Counted from the stretch's first letter, positions 54,418 through 63,921 are shown. The stretch is DNA of 64,000 bases from Ornithinibacillus bavariensis (GCF_050433565.1 NZ_JBNPWZ010000013.1:1-64000); one strand, 5' to 3'. Made by a program: numbers and translations. The notes: generated by a model not told the origin, from the letters alone.

Positions 54418-55273
54418 TCAAGCTGATAGTTTAAGAAGACAATTAAAGATGATGAAAACTCCAAAGCACGCCAAGACGATATCTTTTGTAAGTGGAAAGG
54501 GTGGAGTTGGAAAATCAAATATAGCAGTTAATTTTTCGCTTTCGCTATGCAAATTGGGAAAAAAAGTACTGTTAATTGATTTGGATATTGGAATGGGCAA
54601 TGTAGAAATACTTCTTGGGTTACAAGCGAAAAAGACGATAGTAGAAATGTTGCAAGTCAATTTACCTATTACGGATATTATGGAATCAGGACCTATGAAT
54701 CTATCCTTTATTGCGGGTGGCTCCGGTTTGAGTAATGTTTTTTCGATGAGTGGGGAAAAGATGGATTATTTCCTTCAGCAATATGAATCTATTGTACACG
54801 AATTTGATTATATTATTTTTGATTTAGGTGCCGGTGCGAGTCAAGCTAGTATTGATTTCGTACTTGCTTCTGATGAATGTATTGTAATTACTACGAGTGA
54901 GCCTACTTCCATTACCGATGCTTATAGTATGATTAAACATTTAGTGGCATCAGGGAAAAATATACCAATCCAAATGGTCCTAAACCGTGCTGAAAGTATA
55001 AAGAGTGGTTTACGTACGGTGAACCGATTTCAAACAGTAATCGAACGATTTTTAGGAATTGAATTAAAGCTTTTGGGAATTTTGCCAGAGGATAAAACAG
55101 TTCCTTCTGCAGTCATGAAACAAGCCCCATTTGTACTTACTAATGAAAAGGCACCAGTTGCCAAAGCAATGAAGCAATTAGTAAATAATTATTCTCAAAA
55201 GGAGTTAGAAATAGAAAGTGTACACCCAACTTCATTTGTTGAAAGGCTAAAAAATCTCCTAAAGAATAGGTAG
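54407..55273 (+). CDS. flhG: MinD-like ATPase FlhG (YlxH)
   Basis: A 288-aa MinD/ParA-type ATPase controlling flagellar number and C-ring assembly. The N-terminal DQADSLRRQ motif is the FlhF-activating segment. The deviant Walker A SGKGGVGKS is at 29-37; GLDLDIGMGN-type switch is seen as LIDLDIGMGN. TTG 54407 is preferred, with AGTAGGTGA just upstream; it lies within the end of flhF. Confidence 0.93.
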   Translation: MIHDQADSLRRQLKMMKTPKHAKTISFVSGKGGVGKSNIAVNFSLSLCKLGKKVLLIDLDIGMGNVEILLGLQAKKTIVEMLQVNLPITDIMESGPMNLSFIAGGSGLSNVFSMSGEKMDYFLQQYESIVHEFDYIIFDLGAGASQASIDFVLASDECIVITTSEPTSITDAYSMIKHLVASGKNIPIQMVLNRAESIKSGLRTVNRFQTVIERFLGIELKLLGILPEDKTVPSAVMKQAPFVLTNEKAPVAKAMKQLVNNYSQKELEIESVHPTSFVERLKNLLKNR

Positions 55274-55282
55274 GTGAAAAAC

Positions 55283-56341
55283 ATGACTCCCATTCGAGTA
55301 ATTGTCATAGACGACTCTGCTTTTATGCGCAAGATGATTACAGATATATTAGATAGTGACAAACGGATACAAGTAATTGCAACAGCTAGGAATGGGGAAG
55401 AAGGAATTAAAAAAATAAAATTGCTTGCACCTGATGTTGTAACCCTCGATGTAGAAATGCCAATTATGGATGGGCTAACAGCTTTGTCATTCATAATGAA
55501 GGAACATCCAATTCCTGTAGTCATGCTTTCGAGTTTAACAAAGGAAGGCACTAAAAATACACTCCAAGCTATAACAACTGGAGCAGTCGACTTTATTCAA
55601 AAGCCGTCTGGATCAATATCGCTTGATATTGCAACCATTAAGCAAGAGATTGTCAAAAAGGTGGTTGCAGCAGCAAATGTCGATGTTACTAGAAATCAAG
55701 CACAGATCGAATCACCAGATCCAGTAGCTAAAAGTAATAAGCAGCGCTATTCGAGGTCAATGGTATTAGTGGGCTCTTCTACCGGGGGACCAAGAGCATT
55801 ACAGCGTGTCATACTAGATCTTCCTGAAGATTTTACCGCACCGGTATTAATTGTACAGCATATGCCTGCTGGATTTACTAAATCTCTTGCAGAAAGATTG
55901 AATAACCTTTCACATTTACATATAAAGGAAGCATCACATGGTGAAATTGTAGCGGATCGAACAGTATATATAGCACCTGGTGGCTTTCATATGAAGCTTA
56001 GAAAGGTTGGTACTGCCACTGCAATCGAACTAACTCAGGAAGAAGAAAGATTCGGCCATAGACCGTCTGTTGACGTCCTCTTGGAATCAGCAGCTGAGAT
56101 AGAAAAAGTCAATAAAATTGTCGTAATACTTACGGGAATGGGTAGTGACGGTTCACGAGGCATTATTTCATTAAAACAAAAAGATCCAGAAATTGTTGTT
56201 TTAGCTGAGTCTGAGGATTCAGCCATAATTTATGGGATGCCAAAAGCAGCAGTTAAAACAAATGCTGTAAACCATATCGTACATTTACACCAAATGGGTA
56301 ATATGATACATGCACTAACCGACAAATCCGGAGGGATGTAG
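55283..56341 (+). CDS. cheB: Chemotaxis methylesterase CheB
   Basis: A 352-aa receptor demethylase/deamidase. N-terminal receiver with Asp56 phosphoacceptor, linker, and C-terminal esterase with catalytic Ser in VGSSTGGPRALQ, His in QHMPAGFTKSLAERL and Asp in GMGSDGSRG. ATG 55283 after TAGGTGA; a GTG 9 nt earlier overlaps the SD. Confidence 0.97.
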   Translation: MTPIRVIVIDDSAFMRKMITDILDSDKRIQVIATARNGEEGIKKIKLLAPDVVTLDVEMPIMDGLTALSFIMKEHPIPVVMLSSLTKEGTKNTLQAITTGAVDFIQKPSGSISLDIATIKQEIVKKVVAAANVDVTRNQAQIESPDPVAKSNKQRYSRSMVLVGSSTGGPRALQRVILDLPEDFTAPVLIVQHMPAGFTKSLAERLNNLSHLHIKEASHGEIVADRTVYIAPGGFHMKLRKVGTATAIELTQEEERFGHRPSVDVLLESAAEIEKVNKIVVILTGMGSDGSRGIISLKQKDPEIVVLAESEDSAIIYGMPKAAVKTNAVNHIVHLHQMGNMIHALTDKSGGM

Positions 56342-56342
56342 A

Positions 56343-58376
56343 ATGGATACTTCACAGTATTTAGACGTTTTTATTGATGAGAGTAATGAGCATATTGAGG
56401 TTCTCTATCAGAAATTACTAGAGCTGGAGAAAAATCCTGGTGAGAAGGCTATTATAGAAGAAATTTTTAGAGCAGCACATACGTTAAAGGGTATGTCAGC
56501 TACGATGGGATTTTCTGATTTAGCAACCTTAACCCACACACTTGAAAATGTTTTTGATGCCATTCGCTATGACAAGGTACAAGTACAATCAAGTATGATT
56601 GACTTATTGGTAGATACAGTTGATAGTCTCAATGCTATGGTAGAGGATATTGCCAGCGGGGGTAAAGGTTCATTGAATATCACCGAAATTGCCAAACAGT
56701 TAGAAGCAATTGAAAAAGGGACTATGCCAGTTCAAAGCGATGGATTAACAAATGACAATGTTCAGAAGGAAACCATATCGAACGTTTTCACACAACTAGA
56801 TGAGTTTGAGCTATCGATCTTAAATGAGTCCCATGAACGAGGTTTTCATAATTATGAGGTAACCGTCCAATTAAGGGAGGACTGTCTTTTAAAAGGTGCT
56901 CGCGTATTTATGGTATTTGAGGTTCTTGAACAATTAGGTGAAGTAATTAAATCTGTGCCTTCCGTAAATGATCTGGAAGAGGAAAACTTTGAATCAACAT
57001 TTTCTATAATACTTGTTAGTAAAAATGAGGAAACCGAAATTGAAGAAAAAATTAAGAAGGTATCTGAAATCGATTCTGTCGTTGTGAATGCTTTTTCGGT
57101 AAACCAATATCGTGAATCTATGGCACAACAAGAAGTAGCTAGTGGAATACTAGAAATAGTAGAAACTAATACAGAAGAAAACAAGTCAAAATCTAATACA
57201 GTAGATCATGATTCAATAAAAGGAGCACACCAAAAGACAATTCGAGTGAATATTGAAAAACTAGACATCCTAATGAATTTATTCGAGGAGCTTATTATTG
57301 ATAGAGGACGTCTTGAACAAATCTCTTCAGATTTAAGGAATAATGACCTTCAGGAAACTGTGGAGAGAATGGCTAGGGTTTCTAGTGATCTACAAAATAT
57401 TATTTTGACCATGCGAATGGTTCCAATTGACCATGTGTTTAGTAGATTCCCGAGAATGGTTAGAAAGCTTGCGAGAGATTTACATAAAAATATAGATTTA
57501 GAAATTATCGGTGCTGATACAGAACTGGATAGAACCGTCATAGATGAAATTGGTGATCCAATTGTCCATTTACTTCGTAATGCGGTCGATCATGGTATTG
57601 AAACAAAGGAAGAAAGAATAAAGAATGGGAAACCAGAAAAGGGAACCATTACTTTAAAGGCTTATCATAGTGGAAACCATGTTTTTATTGAGATTACTGA
57701 CGATGGGGCAGGAATTAATAAGGACAAAGTACTTAAAAAGGCAATCGGAAATGGGTTATTAACAGAAAGAGAAGCAGAAACATTACCAGAGCAGAAGATT
57801 TACGAATTAATATTAGAGAGTGGTTTCTCCACAGCAGATAAAATTTCAGATATATCTGGACGTGGAGTAGGGCTTGATGTAGTTAAAAATACAATAGAAT
57901 CACTTGGTGGAAATATTTCCATTAATTCTAGCTTGGGTAACGGATCAGTTTTCTCTATTCAGTTACCACTCACCTTAACGATTATTTCCGTTTTACTCGT
58001 AGAACTAAATCAAGAAAAATATGCGATTCCATTGTCATCAATCATTGAAACAGCAATTATCTCCAAAGATCAAATTTTGTCGGCACACCATAAGAGAGTG
58101 ATTGACTTCCGAGGCAAGGTAGTTCCTTTAATTGACCTAAAGGAAATCTTTAACTGTCCGAATACTAATGAGGATGAATCATACACTTCCATAGTAATTG
58201 TTAAAAAAGGCGATAAATTGGCAGCATTGGTTGTTGATTCCTTCATCGGACAACAAGAGGTAGTGTTAAAATCACTTGGTTCTTATTTAAGTAATACATT
58301 TGCAATTTCAGGTGCTACCATTCTTGGAGATGGACAAGTCGCACTTATAGTCGATAGCAATGCCATTATAAAATAG
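56343..58376 (+). CDS. cheA: Chemotaxis histidine kinase CheA
   Basis: A 677-aa kinase: P1 HPt domain with His46 (AAHTLKGMSATMGF), P2 CheY/CheB-binding (about 160-250), P3 dimerisation (about 295-360), P4 ATPase with N box LLRNAVDHGIE and G boxes DDGAGI and SGRGVGLD, and P5 CheW-like domain (about 535-677). It phosphorylates CheY and CheB. Confidence 0.98.
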   Translation: MDTSQYLDVFIDESNEHIEVLYQKLLELEKNPGEKAIIEEIFRAAHTLKGMSATMGFSDLATLTHTLENVFDAIRYDKVQVQSSMIDLLVDTVDSLNAMVEDIASGGKGSLNITEIAKQLEAIEKGTMPVQSDGLTNDNVQKETISNVFTQLDEFELSILNESHERGFHNYEVTVQLREDCLLKGARVFMVFEVLEQLGEVIKSVPSVNDLEEENFESTFSIILVSKNEETEIEEKIKKVSEIDSVVVNAFSVNQYRESMAQQEVASGILEIVETNTEENKSKSNTVDHDSIKGAHQKTIRVNIEKLDILMNLFEELIIDRGRLEQISSDLRNNDLQETVERMARVSSDLQNIILTMRMVPIDHVFSRFPRMVRKLARDLHKNIDLEIIGADTELDRTVIDEIGDPIVHLLRNAVDHGIETKEERIKNGKPEKGTITLKAYHSGNHVFIEITDDGAGINKDKVLKKAIGNGLLTEREAETLPEQKIYELILESGFSTADKISDISGRGVGLDVVKNTIESLGGNISINSSLGNGSVFSIQLPLTLTIISVLLVELNQEKYAIPLSSIIETAIISKDQILSAHHKRVIDFRGKVVPLIDLKEIFNCPNTNEDESYTSIVIVKKGDKLAALVVDSFIGQQEVVLKSLGSYLSNTFAISGATILGDGQVALIVDSNAIIK

Positions 58377-58399
58377 GTGAAGAACTGGAGGAAAGTATA

Positions 58400-58873
58400 A
58401 TGAGTAACGAGTTAGTAACTGAGAATAAGGTTATAGTTTTTCAATTAAAGGATGAGGAATTTGCTGTATCGGTACAGCAGGTAGGCGGGATTGAACGAAT
58501 GGTAACTATCACTCGAGTACCGAATACTGCTGACTTTGTTAAAGGAGTAATAAACTTACGTGGAGTCGTTACCCCAATCATTGATTTACGTACACGTCTT
58601 GGTATAGAGGAATCTCCTTATAATGAATCGACACGTATTATTATTGTTAATTTGGAAGAGATGGAAGTAGGGCTAATTGTGGATGCAGCTAATGATGTTA
58701 TGGATATCCCTTCTACTGTTATCGAACCAGCTCCAGAAGTAATCGGTGCGGTTAATGCAGACTACATTGATGGAGTAGCAAAACTAGATAACCGTTTACT
58801 AATTCTTTTAGACCTGAAAAAGGTATTAACAAATGAAGAAATCGGCGAGTTGAAAATGGTTGAAGGTCAATAG
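58400..58873 (+). CDS. cheW: Chemotaxis coupling protein CheW
   Basis: A 157-aa double beta-barrel scaffold joining receptors to CheA. Signature IERMVTITRVPNTADFVKGV and the NLRGVVTPIIDLR loop are clear. GGAGGAAAG precedes the ATG; cheC follows one base after the stop. Confidence 0.97.
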   Translation: MSNELVTENKVIVFQLKDEEFAVSVQQVGGIERMVTITRVPNTADFVKGVINLRGVVTPIIDLRTRLGIEESPYNESTRIIIVNLEEMEVGLIVDAANDVMDIPSTVIEPAPEVIGAVNADYIDGVAKLDNRLLILLDLKKVLTNEEIGELKMVEGQ

Positions 58874-58874
58874 C

Positions 58875-59513
58875 ATGAAATATGAACAGCTCTCATTAAT
58901 TCAATTGGATGCGTTAAGAGAAATTGGGAATATTGGGGCTGGCAATGCAGCTACTTCCATGTCCAAACTTATTCAAAAAAAGGTTGATATGGAGGTTCCC
59001 AATATCAATATTGTTGCTTTTGATGAAGTAATGGAGATGGTAGGCGGAGCTGAGAACTTGGTTGTCGGAATTCTGTTTGAAATTCATGGGAAAGCACCTG
59101 GAATAGTATATCTATTATTTTCTTTGGAGGAAGCGGAACTATTAGTGAAGCAGATGACTAATGACAATAGCATGACCTTATATAACGGTGAAGAACCAAA
59201 CAGTATTGCCTTTTCTGCACTTCAAGAAGCAGGGAATATTCTAGCAGGATCTTATTTATCTGCACTATCTGATTTTACTAATATCAATATGCAGCCATCC
59301 ATTCCACATTTAAGCATTGATATGGCAGGAGCTATTTTAACAGTTGGATTACTTCCAATATCTGAATTTACCGATTATGCAATTATTATTAATACTAAAA
59401 TGAATGATGTCCAGGGAGAACATAATGGTGTTAATGGTCAATTTCTGTTACTACCTTCGCCTGAATCATTCACTAAAATATTTCAGGCTTTAGGTATTCA
59501 GGATGATAAATAA
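58875..59513 (+). CDS. cheC: CheY-P phosphatase CheC
   Basis: A 212-aa phosphatase and CheD-binding adaptation protein. Both active-site motifs are kept: Glu16/Asn19 in LREIGNIGAGNAATSM and Glu118/Asn121 in LQEAGNILAGSYLSAL. ATG 58875 with TGAAGGTC upstream is used; an in-frame ATG earlier lies inside cheW. It overlaps cheD. Confidence 0.95.
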   Translation: MKYEQLSLIQLDALREIGNIGAGNAATSMSKLIQKKVDMEVPNINIVAFDEVMEMVGGAENLVVGILFEIHGKAPGIVYLLFSLEEAELLVKQMTNDNSMTLYNGEEPNSIAFSALQEAGNILAGSYLSALSDFTNINMQPSIPHLSIDMAGAILTVGLLPISEFTDYAIIINTKMNDVQGEHNGVNGQFLLLPSPESFTKIFQALGIQDDK

Positions 59514-60003
59514 CGAGCATACAATTGTAAAAGTCGGTATAGCAGATTTAAATATTGTTTCAGCGCCAGACTGTATACGAACAACTGGACTTGGCTCATG
59601 TGTTGGGGTCGTATTATATAACCAACCAAAACAGATAGCAGGCATGGCCCATATCATGCTACCGAATTCTAAATTAGCGAAACAAACTAACTTAAATTTA
59701 TATAAATACGCAGATACAGCAATTGATATTTTAGTAGACCAGCTTTGCCGAAAAGGATTACGTAAGTCCAGTCTACAAGCTAAACTAGCTGGAGGAGCAC
59801 AAATGTTTCAATTCTCTTCGAATAACGATATGATGCGCATTGGGCAAAGGAATATTGAAGCTGTTTTACAAAAATTAGCAGAACATCATATACCCGTTAT
59901 TGCATCAGATGTTGGAGGGAATTTCGGAAGAACAATTGAATTCGATCCAGCAACTGCAAATCTTCGAATAAAAACCATTACAAAAGGTGAAGAAATCATA
60001 TAA
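59503..60003 (+). CDS. cheD: Chemoreceptor glutamine deamidase CheD
   Basis: A 166-aa enzyme deamidating receptor glutamines and partnering CheC. Catalytic Cys33 in GLGSCVGVVL and His50 in GMAHIML are present. The start lies within the end of cheC, so its weak SD suggests translational coupling. Confidence 0.96.
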   Translation: MINNEHTIVKVGIADLNIVSAPDCIRTTGLGSCVGVVLYNQPKQIAGMAHIMLPNSKLAKQTNLNLYKYADTAIDILVDQLCRKGLRKSSLQAKLAGGAQMFQFSSNNDMMRIGQRNIEAVLQKLAEHHIPVIASDVGGNFGRTIEFDPATANLRIKTITKGEEII

Positions 60004-60039
60004 TGCCTACAAAAATATGGATAGGGAGGAGCATGTCGT

Positions 60040-60810
60040 TTGGGTACAAAAATCTCTCCTCTGGAACAAGAATTATGGGAACGTTGGAAAAAGCATCAAG
60101 ATGAAGAAGCAGCAAATGAATTAATTCAAAATTATATGTACTTAGTTTCTTATCATGTTGAAAGAACGATAAGTCACTTACCTAGTACTGTTATGAAAGA
60201 TGACCTACGTAGTCTAGGGCTATTAGGACTATTCGACGCATTGAAGAAGTTTGATCTTGAGAGGGATCTTAAATTTGATACGTACGCTTCTTTCCGTATA
60301 CGTGGAGCAATTATTGATGGACTGAGGAAAGAGGATTGGTTACCAAGGTCAATCCGTGAAAAGACCAAAAAAATTGAACAGGTTACACAAATGCTTGAGC
60401 AGAAGTATCAACGTGAACCTAGTCTGGAAGAAATTGCAAGCGTACTAGATATCTCACAAGAAGAAGTAGAATCTTATGTACGTGATGCATTGTTTGCGAA
60501 TATGCTTTCCATAGAGGAAAAACCGAAAGACGGAAATAGCAGTCATAAAGAGGGTATTGGCTATACGATTCCAGATTCAACAAGTATCCAACCAGATGCA
60601 CATATGGAGAAGGTTGAAGAGTATAAAGAGCTTGCAAAAAGTATTAAAGGTTTGAAAGAAAATGAGCAAATGATTATTAGCTTGTTTTATAACGATGGTC
60701 TAACATTTACGGAAATTGGTCAAGTCTTAGGCTTAACTACATCGAGAATATCTCAGATTCATAAAAAAGCTATTTATAAATTGCGTAATACACTGAAAGA
60801 AGCTTTATAG
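60040..60810 (+). CDS. sigD: RNA polymerase sigma factor SigD (FliA type)
   Basis: A 256-aa sigma-28 factor for late flagellar, chemotaxis and autolysin genes. Region 2 (LGLLGLFDALKKFDLERDLKF then YASFRIRGAIIDGLRKEDW), region 3, and region 4 HTH (LTFTEIGQVLGLTTSRISQIHKKA) are complete. TTG 60040 follows AGGGAGGAG by 8 nt; an out-of-frame ATG at 60033 is not used. Confidence 0.97.
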   Translation: MGTKISPLEQELWERWKKHQDEEAANELIQNYMYLVSYHVERTISHLPSTVMKDDLRSLGLLGLFDALKKFDLERDLKFDTYASFRIRGAIIDGLRKEDWLPRSIREKTKKIEQVTQMLEQKYQREPSLEEIASVLDISQEEVESYVRDALFANMLSIEEKPKDGNSSHKEGIGYTIPDSTSIQPDAHMEKVEEYKELAKSIKGLKENEQMIISLFYNDGLTFTEIGQVLGLTTSRISQIHKKAIYKLRNTLKEAL

Positions 60811-60836
60811 TATCTTGATAAAGGAGTGGCATAGCA

Positions 60837-62234
60837 ATGGCAGAACTTAGTCAGCTATTTATATTAAAAGTTTCCAATGATCAAATGATTGCTGAACTCC
60901 ACTACACAGATGAGTATTTAATGCATCAAGAGCTTAATGTCACGAAGGAAGAATTCACGCAATTTCTACATAATAATAAAATTATCTTTGGTTTAGATGA
61001 GGGAAGTATTGAAAAGGTGGTCTCTGGGGGGGTTCCTTTAGAAGACTTCCCTATGGTCATTGCACGAGGAATAGAACCAATACCTGGTTTGGACGGGAAA
61101 GTGCAGTATACGATTAATTTTAATCCTATGATTGAAAAGGACTTAAATGATGATCGATGGGACTTCCGTGAAGTAATGCGAATCCCTTCTGTAGAAGTAA
61201 ATCAAATGCTTGCTAAACTTATTTTACCAACAGAAGGAACAGATGGGACAAATGTGTATGGTAATTTAGTACGTAGTAAGCCAGGTAAGCCTATTCGGAT
61301 GAAAGCGGGTAAAAATGTAAGATTTGAGGAAAAATCTTTAACATTTTATTCAGAATCTGTTGGACAAGCAAATGTTCAAGGGAATACGATACATGTTCAT
61401 CCGGTTTATGAGGTGTCTGATTCACTTTCGATGAAGGAAGGGAATATAGATTTTATTGGTACCGTTATCATAAAGGGGGATGTCCCTTCTGGCTATACCA
61501 TAAAAGCAGGTGGAGATATTAAAATCTATGGAATGGTTGAAGCGGCTACTGTGAAAGCGGAAGGGTCTGTCTATGTGGCTGAAGGACTAGCAGGTCAGCA
61601 AAAAGGAACAATTGAAGCGGGAGAAACAATACAAATAGGCTATATTAATCAAGGTAATGTCTATGCAACGAATAAATTGTTTGTAGAAAATTCTATCCTT
61701 CATAGTGAATGTATAGCTGGTGATGAGATTATTTGTCAAAGAGGTAGTGTGATAGGTGGACACTCTTCAGCTGGTAACTCTATCCAAATTAAGCATGTTG
61801 GAAATCATATGAATACAAGGACAGAGTTAATTCTTGGTCAAAATCATAAGGAATTACAAGAGACAGAAGAGCTACAAAGCCAAAAAAAAGAAATCGAGGA
61901 TACGTTAAAAAAGTTAGCGGTTTTAGGTGAAAAATTATCACAAGTACCTAATATAGAATCTAACCCGAAGTTATTCCAGGCTCTCCAGAGACAAAAGGCA
62001 TCTTACGATAAAAACGTTGAACTTCTGGATTCCATTAAGGAAAAGCTGGAATCTTTAAACCATGAAACGAATGAGAAGTATGCTAAACTAATCGTAATAG
62101 GTAATATATTTGCTAATACAGTTGTAGCATTTGGAAAATATAAGCGAATGATTGACACATCATATAAGAAGGTTCAATTTGAGCTAGTACGAAACGAAAT
62201 ATATATGCGTTCTCTGGAGGATTCTTTCGCTTAA
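60837..62234 (+). CDS. FapA family (DUF342) flagellar assembly protein
   Basis: A 465-aa soluble protein: N-terminal FapA domain (about 60-150), a central glycine-rich beta-helix (GTVIIKGDVPSGYTIKAGGD and following repeats, about 200-330), and a C-terminal coiled coil (about 335-410). FapA of Vibrio affects flagellar assembly; function in Bacillaceae is unproven. Located between sigD and swrB; AAGGAG precedes the ATG. Confidence 0.88.
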   Translation: MAELSQLFILKVSNDQMIAELHYTDEYLMHQELNVTKEEFTQFLHNNKIIFGLDEGSIEKVVSGGVPLEDFPMVIARGIEPIPGLDGKVQYTINFNPMIEKDLNDDRWDFREVMRIPSVEVNQMLAKLILPTEGTDGTNVYGNLVRSKPGKPIRMKAGKNVRFEEKSLTFYSESVGQANVQGNTIHVHPVYEVSDSLSMKEGNIDFIGTVIIKGDVPSGYTIKAGGDIKIYGMVEAATVKAEGSVYVAEGLAGQQKGTIEAGETIQIGYINQGNVYATNKLFVENSILHSECIAGDEIICQRGSVIGGHSSAGNSIQIKHVGNHMNTRTELILGQNHKELQETEELQSQKKEIEDTLKKLAVLGEKLSQVPNIESNPKLFQALQRQKASYDKNVELLDSIKEKLESLNHETNEKYAKLIVIGNIFANTVVAFGKYKRMIDTSYKKVQFELVRNEIYMRSLEDSFA

Positions 62235-62248
62235 AGGAAGTGAAGGTT

Positions 62249-62551
62249 ATGAGTTGGAAATCTGTTGAAATGCAGGTTGCGCTTCCTAGAACAACAGATG
62301 CGGGAAAATTTCAGGACCAAATACTAAAGCAAAATCAGCATTTCCAGGAGGCACTTGCCCAAACACAGGTCATTCAAGAAAATCAAAAAAGAAAAAAAGT
62401 ACAAGAATTTGAAGACATTCATTTACTAAAGGATGATAAATCGGAAACAAATCAGAAAATCAATCAGGATCAGGCCAAAGAAGAATTAAAAACCAATAAC
62501 CAGAATATACAACATCCATATTTAGGTAATCACTTTGATAGTAGGAGTTAA
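62249..62551 (+). CDS. Small conserved-looking protein of unknown function
   Basis: A 100-aa hydrophilic protein with no cysteine and no membrane or signal segment. The N-terminal MSWKSVEMQVALPRTTDAGK is the most family-like part; the remainder is Gln/Lys/Asp-rich and probably a helical or disordered tail. I recall similar 'MQV-LPR' short proteins near fla or sigD genes of other Firmicutes but cannot confirm here. AAAGGAAGTGAAGG precedes ATG 62249. Function unknown. Confidence 0.75.
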   Translation: MSWKSVEMQVALPRTTDAGKFQDQILKQNQHFQEALAQTQVIQENQKRKKVQEFEDIHLLKDDKSETNQKINQDQAKEELKTNNQNIQHPYLGNHFDSRS

Positions 62552-62556
62552 CATTT

Positions 62557-62991
62557 ATGACTTCATTTTTGCTTATTATTAGCTTTTTATTACACATTAT
62601 TTCTATTACAGCTATATATGCCTTAAGTAAGCAGTTACGTGTTGAAAAGAAAAATGACACTACAGAAATAGTAGCTTTAATGGAATCCTATTTAGAAGAA
62701 ATAAAAGAGGAAAATAAAATGCTTCAGGACAGGCTTGCTGAAAGGGATAATAATGATTCCTCTAGGAAACATACTACCGTGATGCAAACAACGCTTAGGA
62801 ATGAAGATGTAAAAGAAGTATTGCCATTTTCTAGTATAGAAGATGAACCCTTAGATCAAGTTGAAGTATCACTACAGTCGAAAATCTTAAAACTTCATAA
62901 AGAAGGGCTTTCTCCTGAAGATATTGCACGTGAGCTATCCTGTGGTAAGACTGAGGTTGAATTAATCATTAAATTTCATGAAGAAAAATAA
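62557..62991 (+). CDS. swrB: Swarming motility protein SwrB (YlxL)
   Basis: A 144-aa protein with an N-terminal membrane helix (about 3-24), a charged coiled region, and a C-terminal HTH-like tail (SKILKLHKEGLSPEDIARELSCGKTEVELII, long motif at about 108-138). SwrB promotes maturation of the flagellar export apparatus in B. subtilis and lies between sigD and rpsB there as well. TAGGAG precedes the ATG. Last gene of the fla/che operon. Confidence 0.9.
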   Translation: MTSFLLIISFLLHIISITAIYALSKQLRVEKKNDTTEIVALMESYLEEIKEENKMLQDRLAERDNNDSSRKHTTVMQTTLRNEDVKEVLPFSSIEDEPLDQVEVSLQSKILKLHKEGLSPEDIARELSCGKTEVELIIKFHEEK

Positions 62992-63000
62992 GATTTATCC

Positions 63001-63029
63001 TTGATAACAATAAACTGGTATGTTATATT
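63001..63029 (+). promoter_or_regulatory. SigA promoter of rpsB
   Basis: TTGATA (63001-63006), 17 nt, TATATT (63024-63029), a near-consensus promoter suited to a ribosomal gene. Confidence 0.75.
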
Positions 63030-63035
63030 TATTTT

Positions 63036-63159
63036 TGGTGTAAATACAAATTAATTATTTATAACCACACACGTTTGTTGATTTGTATAGATGGTGCCTT
63101 GTTAGGTCTTTATACAGAAATGATGCAAGCGGAGGAAAAAACCAAGGAGGAAATTTATT
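63036..63159 (+). other. Long 5' leader of rpsB
   Basis: About 120 nt of transcribed leader precede rpsB. GCCTTG (63097-63102) can pair through CCTTG with CAAGG at about 63143-63147, which belongs to the CCAAGGAGG SD. That suggests possible SD sequestration, such as autogenous control by S2. Pairing is short and unproven. Confidence 0.35.
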
Positions 63160-63906
63160 ATGTCAGTAATTTCAATGAAGCAATTACTTGAAGCTGGTGT
63201 ACATTTTGGACACCAAACTCGCCGTTGGAATCCAAAGATGAAAAAATACATCTTTACGGAACGTAACGGTATCTATATTATCGACCTTCAAAAAACTGTA
63301 AAGAAGGTTGAAGAGGCTTATAACTATGTGAAAGAACTTGCAGCAGAAGGTGGTACAGTTCTTTTCGTAGGTACAAAAAAACAAGCGCAGGATTCCGTTA
63401 AAGAAGAAGCAATCCGCTCTGGAATGTACTATGTAAACCAACGTTGGTTAGGTGGTACATTAACAAACTTCCAAACAATCCGCAAACGTATTAACCGTCT
63501 TGTTGAGATTGAAAAAATGGAAGAAGATGGAACTTTTGATGTTTTACCGAAAAAAGAAGTAGTAGGACTATTAAAAGAAAAAGAACGTCTTGTTAAATTC
63601 CTAGGTGGAATTAAAGATATGAAGAAGCTTCCAGATGCTCTATTTGTGGTTGACCCACGTAAAGAACGCATCGCAATTGCAGAAGCACACAAATTAAACA
63701 TTCCGATTATCGGAATCGTTGACACTAACTGTGATCCAGATGAAATTGATTATGTGATCCCAGCTAACGATGATGCTATCCGTGCTGTTAAACTTCTAAC
63801 TGCTAAAATTGCAGATGCTATCCTTGAAGTTAAACAAGGCGAAGAATTAGAAGTAGCTGAAGAGGCTGTAGTTGAAGAGCCAGTTCTTGAAACGGAAGAA
63901 GCTTAA
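63160..63906 (+). CDS. rpsB: 30S ribosomal protein S2
   Basis: A 248-aa small-subunit protein. Signature VISMKQLLEAGVHFGHQTRR at the N-terminus; RWLGGTLTNFQTI and DALFVVDPRKERIAI follow. The C-terminal tail is acidic (VAEEAVVEEPVLETEEA). Ribosomal codon bias is strong. tsf would be expected beyond the window. Confidence 0.98.
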   Translation: MSVISMKQLLEAGVHFGHQTRRWNPKMKKYIFTERNGIYIIDLQKTVKKVEEAYNYVKELAAEGGTVLFVGTKKQAQDSVKEEAIRSGMYYVNQRWLGGTLTNFQTIRKRINRLVEIEKMEEDGTFDVLPKKEVVGLLKEKERLVKFLGGIKDMKKLPDALFVVDPRKERIAIAEAHKLNIPIIGIVDTNCDPDEIDYVIPANDDAIRAVKLLTAKIADAILEVKQGEELEVAEEAVVEEPVLETEEA

Positions 63907-63921
63907 TTTCTGAAAAGGTCA

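Noticed and set aside
60033..60040. ATG as sigD start
   Set aside because: It is out of frame with the SigD reading frame; TTG 60040 with ideal SD spacing fits.
34034..62991. Internal intrinsic terminators in the fla/che operon
   Set aside because: Scanned gene junctions; hairpins at fliE-fliF, before flgE and before flbD lack U tracts.
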